Shown one piece after another: positions 33,284 to 40,476 of a DNA stretch of 64,000 nt. The notes beneath the pieces were generated by a model, which was not told the origin of the DNA, did not search any database, and saw only the letters and a list, made by a program, of their open reading frames with translations. Location of the stretch: contig CANLMI010000002.1 of the NCBI GenBank assembly GCA_947492375.1, positions 1,117,529-1,181,528 on the forward strand, given 5' to 3'. The position numbers were made by a program, and so were the translations under genes. Source of the stretch: an uncultured Kordiimonas sp. Lineage in GTDB: Bacteria > Pseudomonadota > Alphaproteobacteria > Sphingomonadales > Kordiimonadaceae. Numbering within the stretch: position 1 is the first letter of the stretch; every line of letters begins with the position of its first letter.

Positions 33284-33328
33284 TGGCGGTCCCTAGAGGA
33301 TTCGAACCTCTGGCCTCTGCCTTCGGAG
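33284..33328 (-). other. tRNA-Arg(CCG) 3'-end fragment, ICE attachment site
   Basis: On the minus strand: anticodon loop CTCCGAA, GGCAG, then T-arm AGAGG-TTCGAAT-CCTCT, acceptor AGGGACC, G and CCA. The 5' half of the tRNA is absent: the sequence before the loop (ACTGA) cannot pair with GGCAG. This is the usual footprint of integration at a tRNA 3' end. The intact tRNA should lie at the other end of the element, beyond the window. Confidence 0.8.
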
Positions 33329-33330
33329 TC

Positions 33331-33370
33331 AGTAAGTACTGAGTCACGGTAAGTCACGCAAAGTCACTAA
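33331..33370. repeat. 10-bp phased AGTCAC repeats beside the attachment site
   Basis: AGTCAC occurs at 33342-33347, 33352-33357 and 33362-33367, exactly 10 bp apart, with a related AGTAAGTAC just before. The repeats lie between the tRNA fragment and the integrase gene, as do integrase arm-type or excisionase sites in other elements. Helical phasing at 10 bp supports cooperative binding. Confidence 0.6.
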
Positions 33371-33553
33371 GTCTCTGATTCAGAAATAATTTCTTTGTAT
33401 TTCCAACTGTCCGCATACTGGGTTTTCACTGTATGGTGTTACCTATGTGTTACCTTTTTGGAATCGGACAGTCGAGTCAGAGCGTGTTATTTGAAAAAGG
33501 TAACACATCTTCCACAAGGCGTTGATTTATCAGCGAAATTGGAGGATTGCAAA

Positions 33554-34843
33554 ATGAAGCGTACTGTTAGGCTGACGTCTAAGGTCTTAAATACATACCA
33601 ACCTAATACCTCAGACCTCATCCTGTGGGATGAGTCCCCAAAAGGGTTTGGAGCGCGGTTTTATGCGAATGGTAAAATCGCTTTTATCGTGCAGCGTCGC
33701 ATCGGGTCTGGGCGTGGCGCAAAGCAACGCAAAATCACCATCGGGCGTTATCCGGAAGTCAGTCTTGTCCAGGCCCGTAAGATGGCGCTTGATGCCATTG
33801 CCAAGATGCAATTCGGCAATGATGTTGTAAAACAGGAACGCGACCGCATCGAAGCGGAGGAAGCGGCAAAAATTGGAGAGCTGACAGTTGCTGAACTCTG
33901 CGACCTCTGGCTTGAGACTGATGCTAAACGTTCGCGAATGCGTGGCCCCCGTTTCGGCACGCTGCGCAGTGAAGCCAATCTCAAATACAGTATTTCGCAG
34001 GTTGAACGACACATCAAACCGACCGTTGGCCGCATCAAGATCAGCAAGCTGACGAGAAAAGATGTTGAACGTATGCGCGATGACGTCTCGGTCGGTAAAA
34101 CAGCGGTGGATGTGAAAACAAAGAAACATGGTCGCGCCAGGGTGACCGGTGGCGAAGGAACAGCAGGCAAATCCGTTCGCACCCTTTGCAGTATCTTAAA
34201 CTATGCCATTCGGGAAGAGCTGCTTGCAGTCAATCCGGCTGCCGGTGTGCGCATACCCTCCTGCCGCAAAATAGAGCGTTATCTGACCAAAGCTGAACAG
34301 GCCAGACTTGAAGCCGTGCTGTGCAATATGGAACAGGAAGCAAAATATCAGAAGGGTTGCGCCATCATACGGGTGCTGATGCTGACCGGTTGCCGTCGCA
34401 ATGAAATTGAATCGCTGAAATGGTCGGAGATCGACTTTGAACGCGGCTTTGTTTCCTTCGGAAAATCGAAAACCGGGGCCAAGGTGATACCTTTTTCCAG
34501 TGCTGCGCTTGACATAATCGCCGCGCAGCCCCGTCTGATGAATTGCGATTATGTGTTCCCATCGCTCAAGATAAATGACTGGTATAAGGGTTTGGCTAAA
34601 ATCTGGGCTGAAGTTAGAAACCGCACCGGCCTCCACGATGTCCGTATTCATGACCTCCGGCATAACTTTGCCAGCATCCTTGCATCAAACGGCGCAAGCC
34701 TACCGATGATCGGAGCCATGCTCGGTCACACTCAGGCGGAAACTACGGCACGCTATGCCCATCTGACCAATCACACGCTTTCAGATTTGGCTGAACAGGC
34801 TGCGGAATTGCTGAGGGAACGTAGTTCAGAAAAACCGAGCTGA
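33554..34843 (+). CDS. int: ICE tyrosine integrase
   Basis: 429 aa from ATG 33554 with GGAGG eight bases upstream; the frame extends 53 codons further without a site. N-terminal DUF4102-like arm-binding domain (LILWDESPKGFGARFYANGK; KITIGRYPEVSLVQARKMAL), core-binding domain (VAELCDLWLETDAKRS), catalytic domain with R in LTGCRRNEIESLKW, H-x-x-R in VRIHDLRHNFASIL, and Y in TTARYAHLTNHTL. All catalytic residues present. Adjacent to the tRNA fragment. Integrates and, with an excisionase, excises the ICE. Confidence 0.95.
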   Translation: MKRTVRLTSKVLNTYQPNTSDLILWDESPKGFGARFYANGKIAFIVQRRIGSGRGAKQRKITIGRYPEVSLVQARKMALDAIAKMQFGNDVVKQERDRIEAEEAAKIGELTVAELCDLWLETDAKRSRMRGPRFGTLRSEANLKYSISQVERHIKPTVGRIKISKLTRKDVERMRDDVSVGKTAVDVKTKKHGRARVTGGEGTAGKSVRTLCSILNYAIREELLAVNPAAGVRIPSCRKIERYLTKAEQARLEAVLCNMEQEAKYQKGCAIIRVLMLTGCRRNEIESLKWSEIDFERGFVSFGKSKTGAKVIPFSSAALDIIAAQPRLMNCDYVFPSLKINDWYKGLAKIWAEVRNRTGLHDVRIHDLRHNFASILASNGASLPMIGAMLGHTQAETTARYAHLTNHTLSDLAEQAAELLRERSSEKPS

Positions 34844-34849
34844 ACATAA

Positions 34850-34882
34850 AAAACCTCCACCTATTGGGTGCGGAGGTTTCGT
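34850..34882 (-). terminator. Terminator between integrase and transfer genes
   Basis: Stem AACCTCC-ACC/GGT-GGAGGTT with loop; on the minus strand followed by TTTTTT, on the plus strand by TTTCGTT. It lies between the ends of the convergent integrase and DUF736 genes, so it can serve both, mainly the minus-strand operon. Confidence 0.8.
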
Positions 34883-34906
34883 TATTGGAGTGGACGATAT
34901 TTTAAG

Positions 34907-35218
34907 TTACTCGCGTTTGAGACGTGACCAAACCAAATCCGCGCGACCATCATGCTCAAACAAAGCGGCATTCACTGGTGCGGGGAAACATGGGTCGTCT
35001 AAAAGGACGCGGATATAAGGTTTTGGGTTCTCGCCTTTAGATTCATCATGCCACGCGACACCAAGATCGCATTGCCCGGTCTTGATAAAAAAATCTGGCG
35101 ACCCTTTGCCTTTCTTGTCGTCATTAACAACAAAACGTACTTTCCTTGCGATCAGGGTTGTGGAAATAGTCCCCTCGTAGCCGTCATTGACGGGTCGAAA
35201 CTGTCCGATGGTTGCCAT
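34907..35218 (-). CDS. DUF736 protein (copy 1)
   Basis: 103 aa. MATIGQFRPVNDGYEGTIST, then GQCDLGVAWHDESKGENPKP and YIRVLLDDPCFPAPVNAALF form the DUF736 signature, a small beta protein found on alphaproteobacterial plasmids and ICEs close to transfer genes. Function not established. Last gene of the trb block. A second, divergent copy lies at 53650-53973. Confidence 0.88.
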   Translation of the reverse strand: MATIGQFRPVNDGYEGTISTTLIARKVRFVVNDDKKGKGSPDFFIKTGQCDLGVAWHDESKGENPKPYIRVLLDDPCFPAPVNAALFEHDGRADLVWSRLKRE

Positions 35219-35245
35219 AGGTCTGCTCCTGTTACTGCTGACAAG

Positions 35246-35473
35246 TTAGGATGATTGCGCTGCTTTGACGGCTTTTTTGAACCCGCTATCGGATGCGATG
35301 AAGGCTCGCAGCATGAATGGAATGAGAGCCGGAACGCTCGCTTTTTCGCCGTAGGTTTGTTCATAGATTGCAGCGTAGGTTTTCAGGTCATTGTCTAAGT
35401 CCGGCTCTACGCTGATTGTATGTTTGACAGGTGTGGTGTCGGGCAGTTTCCCGATTTTGAGAGATTGGGTCAT
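35246..35473 (-). CDS. DUF2274 protein
   Basis: 75 aa: LKIGKLPDTTPVKHTISVEP, DLDNDLKTYAAIYEQTYGEK, ALIPFMLRAFIASDSGFKKA. This matches DUF2274, which nearly always follows trbI in ICE and plasmid trb operons. The short ribbon-helix-helix-like pattern suggests DNA binding. Four bases separate it from trbI. Confidence 0.88.
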   Translation of the reverse strand: MTQSLKIGKLPDTTPVKHTISVEPDLDNDLKTYAAIYEQTYGEKASVPALIPFMLRAFIASDSGFKKAVKAAQSS

Positions 35474-35476
35474 GGG

Positions 35477-36685
35477 TCAGCCTTCATAGGGTTGCAGAAC
35501 AAGATCCTTGTTCACGATGACATTAAGCCGCCACCCAGGACGCACCCGGATCGTGGGTTGAACATTGAGTTGGCGATTGACGATACGTTGGCCGGCTTGA
35601 TTGAATGTGCGCTGGCCGCCGTCACGGATGGCTTCGATGATGTCGCTATCATTAGAGTCGCGGCCAAGCTCGCTACCCACGGAGAGAACGGTTGACAGTG
35701 CAGCGGCTCCAAACAGACGAAGCGTGTGATTGTCCACACGGTCCTTCAACCCTGCAAATCCCGATAGGTCAGTGCCGGGAAGATTTTCCAGAACCAAGGA
35801 TGTTCCATCCGGCCTGATGATACGACGCCATGTGACCAGTGCACGCGACTGACCGAAGGCTATTACGCTGTCATACTGACCAATGAGGCGCGACCCTTGG
35901 GGAATGAGCAAATGTTGTCCTGATGTTGTGTCATAAACATTCTGTATGACCTGAGCGATGATCTGCCCCGGTAAATCCGAATTGAGACCCGTAACCAGAC
36001 TGGCTGGAATGATCGTCCCCGCCATGACCTGATAAGGAGAGATTGGGGTTTGCAATCGGTTGGGATTGTAAATGTCGCTATCAGCGTCGCGCGTTAAAAA
36101 TGCCTCTTTCCGATCCTGTCGGTTTTGGTCAAACGGTGTCTGAGATACTGCGCCGCCCTGAGCTTGCGCTTGCAACGGTAGTGCGTTGAATTGGTCAAGG
36201 GACGGTGTAAATGGCGGCGTGATTGCTGCCTGCGTTTGACCCGCCCGATTGTTGTCATGCTGCACAAAGAAAAGCGGTGCGCCTAAAGCCGCATCAACAG
36301 GCGCGGGTTGGGCAGTGGTTTGCGTTGGCGCGCCTTGATACTGGAATGGATTTTCCTGTGGTGTGTCCAAGGAAGACGGTTGGCCAATAAAGGCAGGGCC
36401 AAGATCGCCGGGCAAAGGCGGGCCAAGTTTCGGTTTGATGTCCGAATAGTCTGCGGGCATTGCCGTAATTTGGTCGGGCAATATGTTCCTGCTCGTCTTG
36501 AAAAGTTCCGGTGACGAGCCTCCGTTCGATCCGCTGTCATCGCGAAAGGCAATTGCTGCGGCGCTCAAAATGAAAATTCCGGTGACACCGCATATCGCAA
36601 TGAGCGCTCTGCGGTTGAAACGTCTGACGGGCCTTGGCTTTGCACGAATAACAAGGCGGTCTACCTCTTCCTTGTCCTGATTCAT
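35477..36685 (-). CDS. trbI: Conjugal transfer protein TrbI (VirB10-like)
   Basis: 402 aa. Cytoplasmic basic N-terminus, one membrane helix (RALIAICGVTGIFILSAAAI), a Pro/Gln-rich periplasmic linker (about 60-200) and the conserved C-terminal barrel domain: YQVMAGTIIPASLVTGLNSD, LPGQIIAQVIQNVYDTTSGQ, HLLIPQGSRLIGQYDS. Spans inner and outer membrane and forms part of the T4SS core complex. Overlaps trbG by ATGA. Confidence 0.95.
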   Translation of the reverse strand: MNQDKEEVDRLVIRAKPRPVRRFNRRALIAICGVTGIFILSAAAIAFRDDSGSNGGSSPELFKTSRNILPDQITAMPADYSDIKPKLGPPLPGDLGPAFIGQPSSLDTPQENPFQYQGAPTQTTAQPAPVDAALGAPLFFVQHDNNRAGQTQAAITPPFTPSLDQFNALPLQAQAQGGAVSQTPFDQNRQDRKEAFLTRDADSDIYNPNRLQTPISPYQVMAGTIIPASLVTGLNSDLPGQIIAQVIQNVYDTTSGQHLLIPQGSRLIGQYDSVIAFGQSRALVTWRRIIRPDGTSLVLENLPGTDLSGFAGLKDRVDNHTLRLFGAAALSTVLSVGSELGRDSNDSDIIEAIRDGGQRTFNQAGQRIVNRQLNVQPTIRVRPGWRLNVIVNKDLVLQPYEG

Positions 36686-37701
36686 GCGTCATCCTTTGCT
36701 GCGCGTGCTCTGCGCGTGCTGTTGGGTTCTTTTCGAATGATACGAACAACGCTCTGGTCTTTTTCACCCAACCTCAATTCCGCCGCACCGAAGAGCCGAT
36801 CCACGACATAGTAGGAACCGTTGATACGATAATTGACGAGCTGGCTTTGACCGTTGCGTCCGACAACGAAGAGCGGTGGAGCCTCTCCTTGATCCAAACG
36901 TGCTGGAAATTGGATGAACACTTTCCGACCATCATCGAAGGCACGCAATGGCCGCCAATGCGGGCGGTCGCCTTTGATCTCATATCGGAAGTTCAATCGA
37001 TCAACTTGCAAACGCCGTTCTATGGTTTGTGCAGCGTCTTTGGCACGCTTGGAAGACTGAGCGCGTTGCCGCACCAATTCCTCATGCGGATAACGCCACG
37101 ACACAGCAGCCATATAGGTTTCGCGGAATGATTTCAGTTCCACATGATAGGTTCGCTTGGATGTCGTGATTATCAGATTGGTCGTGAGACTTGGTGCAAT
37201 TGGCTTAATGAGAATATGCACCTGCTCTTTGTCGCCGATACCCGATACCGTGTCTCCCAATATCCAATTAACGGTATCGCCTGCCGAAACAGACATGAGT
37301 TCTTCGCCAGGTTGGAGGGCTATATCCGTTACCTGTTTGGGCGCAGAGTAAACCTGATAAAGTGCTCCAACGGTGTAAGGGTAAATCTGGATGGCGTTTA
37401 TAAAGCTGTCCTGATCGGGTTCGATCGCAGCGGTCGCATTGGCGCGGTCAATGGCGAGGTCTGGTCGGAGCTTTGGGACGGATGCAACTTTGCGGTCTTC
37501 GATTGGCTTTAGCTGTCCGGGTAATGCCAGTGGCTCAATCCGCTCAAGCGGTGCGGTGTCAACGTTTATCTCACTCGGCGAATAGACGGCTTCGATAAAG
37601 TCTGCGTCATCGAGTTTGAAGTCGGCTACGGTTTTGGCACCAAGCGTTGTACATGCGCCGAGCGCCGTGGTTAGCGATAAGACTATAAAGTTCTTGTACA
37701 T
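36682..37701 (-). CDS. trbG: Conjugal transfer protein TrbG (VirB9-like)
   Basis: 339 aa. Lipoprotein-like signal (VLSLTTALGACTTLGAK, lipobox LGAC). Middle and C-terminal VirB9/TrbG domain: IQIYPYTVGALYQVYSAPKQ, DIALQPGEELMSVSAGDTVN, and RFEYEI-type strands; DDGRKVFIQFPARLDQGEAP and YVVDRLFGAAELRLGEKDQS. Outer-membrane core component. Two bases separate it from trbF. Confidence 0.94.
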   Translation of the reverse strand: MYKNFIVLSLTTALGACTTLGAKTVADFKLDDADFIEAVYSPSEINVDTAPLERIEPLALPGQLKPIEDRKVASVPKLRPDLAIDRANATAAIEPDQDSFINAIQIYPYTVGALYQVYSAPKQVTDIALQPGEELMSVSAGDTVNWILGDTVSGIGDKEQVHILIKPIAPSLTTNLIITTSKRTYHVELKSFRETYMAAVSWRYPHEELVRQRAQSSKRAKDAAQTIERRLQVDRLNFRYEIKGDRPHWRPLRAFDDGRKVFIQFPARLDQGEAPPLFVVGRNGQSQLVNYRINGSYYVVDRLFGAAELRLGEKDQSVVRIIRKEPNSTRRARAAKDDA

Positions 37702-37703
37702 GA

Positions 37704-38393
37704 TTATTCTCCTCGGATGAGGTCTTTCGACCAGTTGATGCCGTGGACGTAGATACCGAGCGGGTTCTGATGCAGCGTTTGCTCATCCGTTGGCGTTTTA
37801 AGAATGATGGATAGGTTGGCGGTGTAGGTATTGGTGCTCAGCTTCACGCCATCGCGAAAAGCGGTCTCACGCCAGCGCAAATCAAAGCTGTTATCTGAAG
37901 ACCGAACAACGCTGGCGATTTGAACAGAAACGGAGCGATGCCCAACGTCTTGAAACGGATCATTGTCGCGAGCGTATTCGTTGAGTGTTAGCGCCGCTTG
38001 ATCGGTCGCGAAGTGATAGGCAGTCGTCCAATTCTGACGCAGAACGATTGGGTCAATCGAGACGGAGCGAACCTTCTTGATAAATTCGGCAAGCTGGTAG
38101 CCGATCTGCGCGTCCGTTGGCTTGTATTTGGCGACGCTCGGAGCAACAGCGCGAACCGATCCGTTCTGTTCGAGTTCCACTACATAAGGCGTGATGATGC
38201 TCTGAGATGACCGCCAGACAAAGGCAGCGGACATGGCAATAGCAAACAAGAGAGACAGAATAGCGATGATCCGCCAATTCTTGGCTTGAACACGAGCTGA
38301 TCCGATCCGGTCATCCCAGGTCTGCGCTGCCTTCTGATAAGGTGTTACCGGGGCTTCCGTTCGTCCGTATGCGGTTTGGTTGCGTTTCCACAT
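37704..38393 (-). CDS. trbF: Conjugal transfer protein TrbF (VirB8-like)
   Basis: 229 aa from ATG 38391-38393 (GAGGAG seven bases upstream; the longer start five codons earlier lacks one). N-terminal cytoplasmic region, membrane helix (IIAILSLLFAIAMSAAFVW), then the VirB8 fold: ELEQNGSVRAVAPSVAKYKP, IGYQLAEFIKKVRSVSIDPI, FDLRWRETAFRDGVKLSTN, LGIYVHGINWSKDLIRGE. Assembly factor of the T4SS inner-membrane complex. Confidence 0.94.
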   Translation of the reverse strand: MWKRNQTAYGRTEAPVTPYQKAAQTWDDRIGSARVQAKNWRIIAILSLLFAIAMSAAFVWRSSQSIITPYVVELEQNGSVRAVAPSVAKYKPTDAQIGYQLAEFIKKVRSVSIDPIVLRQNWTTAYHFATDQAALTLNEYARDNDPFQDVGHRSVSVQIASVVRSSDNSFDLRWRETAFRDGVKLSTNTYTANLSIILKTPTDEQTLHQNPLGIYVHGINWSKDLIRGE

Positions 38394-38397
38394 AAAA

Positions 38398-39732
38398 TTA
38401 CTCCTCATCTTGTTTCAGTCGCGGGCCGTCTCCTGAACCGCCTCTGTCTCCGTCGCGTAGAGTGGAGGTGGCGGCGAGGCCGGCATCGCGTTGCAATTGG
38501 TTGCGGGTGGCTTTCTTGGCCCAATCGGGCTGTCCATTAGTCGGGGTAGCGGAGGACGAACTGGAATCACCGCCGGAGATTTTGCCGCCGGTTGCGCTTA
38601 TCGCCCCGCGACTTCCAGACTTGAACGATTGTTTGACGGGATCGGTCACTTTGGCAGCGGCGGATTTAGCGGCATTGGCGACCGATCCTGCTCCAGCCTT
38701 TGCAACCGCGCTGACACCGGACGCCGCGCCCTTGATGCCGCCTTGACCGGATGCAGCTTTACCCATTGAGTAAGACATGGCTGCGCCGCCTGCCATTGAA
38801 GACCCGGCCTTCACCGCACCAACCGCACCGCGCGATGCCGCCGAAGCAGCCGCACCGCCAACGCTTGCTGCTGCGAAGCCTGCCGCACCTGCGCCTACAG
38901 CGGTTCCAACTGCCGCGCCTGCACCCAATTGCGGCGCTCCCGAAACGAGGCCCGTTGCTATAGCTGGGCCGAAGATTCCAAGCGCAAGAAGTGCCAATGA
39001 TGCTAGTATGACAGCGGCGGCGTCCTCCAGTGTAATATTACCCGGTGTGAAGCCAGAAGTGACATTGCCAAAGAGCGTCGATCCGATGCCGACAATTATG
39101 GCCAACACCATAAGTTTGATGCCAGAAGAAATGACGTTGCCCAACACCCTTTCAGCAAGGAACGACGTTTTGTTCCAGAGTGCGAATGGCACGAGGACAA
39201 ATCCAGCTAGTGTCGTCAACTTGAACTCAATGATCGTAACGAAAATCTGTATGGCGAGGAAAAAGAAAGCGAAAAGCGTAATCAGCCAAGCGAGTGCAAG
39301 GATCGCAATGGTGACGATGTTGACGAAGAATGCGACGGGACCGGACAAATCGGCAATTTCATCCAGCAATGGATGCGCGGCGGTAAACCCCGTGCTAGCG
39401 ACAAAGCCAGGACGCAAAAGATCGGCTGCCGTGATCGTACCGCCTGTGGCGTTCAATCCAAGCTGGGCGAAACTTTCAAATATAATATTCGCCAGCAATG
39501 GAAACTGGTTCAGGAGCAGAGCGAAGAAACCAATATACAAAACCTTCTTCAAAAACCCGACCACGATATTGTCGAGATTTCCAAAAGCCCAAAACAGTCC
39601 TGCAAGCACAATGTCGATGGTAACAAGCGCGGTTGTCAGGAATGCAATATCAGGAGCAAGCAGCCCAAAGCCACTGTCGATATAGGTCGAGAATGTTTGG
39701 AGGAATTGATCTATAATACCGAGGTCATTCAT
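38398..39732 (-). CDS. trbL: P-type conjugative transfer protein TrbL (VirB6-like)
   Basis: 444 aa. Several membrane helices (APDIAFLTTALVTIDIVLAG; LYIGFFALLLNQFPLLANII; FFVNIVTIAILALAWLITLF; GIKLMVLAIIVGIGSTLFGN), then a Gly/Ala-rich tail from about 270 (GAAGFAAASVGGAAASAASR), as in other TrbL proteins. Forms part of the inner-membrane channel. The tail is low complexity and shows spurious frames on the opposite strand. Confidence 0.94.
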   Translation of the reverse strand: MNDLGIIDQFLQTFSTYIDSGFGLLAPDIAFLTTALVTIDIVLAGLFWAFGNLDNIVVGFLKKVLYIGFFALLLNQFPLLANIIFESFAQLGLNATGGTITAADLLRPGFVASTGFTAAHPLLDEIADLSGPVAFFVNIVTIAILALAWLITLFAFFFLAIQIFVTIIEFKLTTLAGFVLVPFALWNKTSFLAERVLGNVISSGIKLMVLAIIVGIGSTLFGNVTSGFTPGNITLEDAAAVILASLALLALGIFGPAIATGLVSGAPQLGAGAAVGTAVGAGAAGFAAASVGGAAASAASRGAVGAVKAGSSMAGGAAMSYSMGKAASGQGGIKGAASGVSAVAKAGAGSVANAAKSAAAKVTDPVKQSFKSGSRGAISATGGKISGGDSSSSSATPTNGQPDWAKKATRNQLQRDAGLAATSTLRDGDRGGSGDGPRLKQDEE

Positions 39733-39753
39733 GGCCGCTCGCTCCTGAAAGTC

Positions 39754-40476
39754 TTAGTTGCCGGAATAGGCAGTTGAACCGCCGACAAAGCGCGAATGTC
39801 GAACTTTGGCGGCCCGTTCGATCTGCAAGCGACGGGCGCGTTCAAGCGTCTCCGCCCGGAATTGCGATGCGGTCAATTCCTGCAGTTGCATGGTTTGTTT
39901 TGCAGAGAGCGCCAAAATCTGATTGCCCGCTTGGGCCGCCGCGAGATTGCCTCCTGCACCTTGGCTTTCGCGCATTAGAGTGTCGAGCACGGAAGTATCT
40001 GCGCGCACCGTTTCCGCAATTTTGGATTGCATCAACAGGGCGTCATGCAGAGAAGAACGCGACGTCTTCCAGAGGCTTTCAGCATTTTGAATGATTTGCT
40101 GACTTGAGAGGTTCGCGTAATCTTCCGGGTACTTTGTTTTGAAGACTTGATCGGCTTTCTGCACCTCAAACGACATGGCCTTCGCCTGGTCCGTCAAAGT
40201 CGATATTTCTTGCAACAGCCTGTTCAAATGCTGGCGGGAGTCAAAATCCAGCTTGGTCAAATCCTTGACCTGATTGACGATCATGTCAGCTTCATTTTGA
40301 AGCTGCTGAATCTGATTGTTGACGGTTTGCAGGGTTCGCGCAGCAGTCAGCAAGTTTTGCCCGTAATTGGTCGGGTCAAATACCACCCCACCAAATCCAA
40401 AGAAGGCGTGGGCAGGTTGAAGGGGTGCGACCCCCATTAAAACGATCATGAGTATTGAAATTAGTCTTCGGCGCAT
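39754..40476 (-). CDS. trbJ: Conjugal transfer protein TrbJ (VirB5-like)
   Basis: 240 aa with a cleavable signal peptide (LISILMIVLMGVAPLQPAHA, cut before FFGFGG). Then the TrbJ helical domain: VFDPTNYGQNLLTAARTLQT, VNNQIQQLQNEADMIVNQVK, and LSAKQTMQLQELTASQFRAE. Minor pilus component and surface adhesion. Overlaps trbE by 16 bp. Confidence 0.94.
   Translation of the reverse strand: MRRRLISILMIVLMGVAPLQPAHAFFGFGGVVFDPTNYGQNLLTAARTLQTVNNQIQQLQNEADMIVNQVKDLTKLDFDSRQHLNRLLQEISTLTDQAKAMSFEVQKADQVFKTKYPEDYANLSSQQIIQNAESLWKTSRSSLHDALLMQSKIAETVRADTSVLDTLMRESQGAGGNLAAAQAGNQILALSAKQTMQLQELTASQFRAETLERARRLQIERAAKVRHSRFVGGSTAYSGN

Noticed and set aside
33284-33332. Possible complete tRNA gene
   Set aside because: Only the 3' part from the anticodon loop is present; the 5' sequence cannot form the anticodon stem, D-arm or acceptor.
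38777-39685. 302-codon plus-strand frame over trbL
   Set aside because: Shadow of the low-complexity Gly/Ala-rich trbL gene; Pro/Ala-rich and without start signals.
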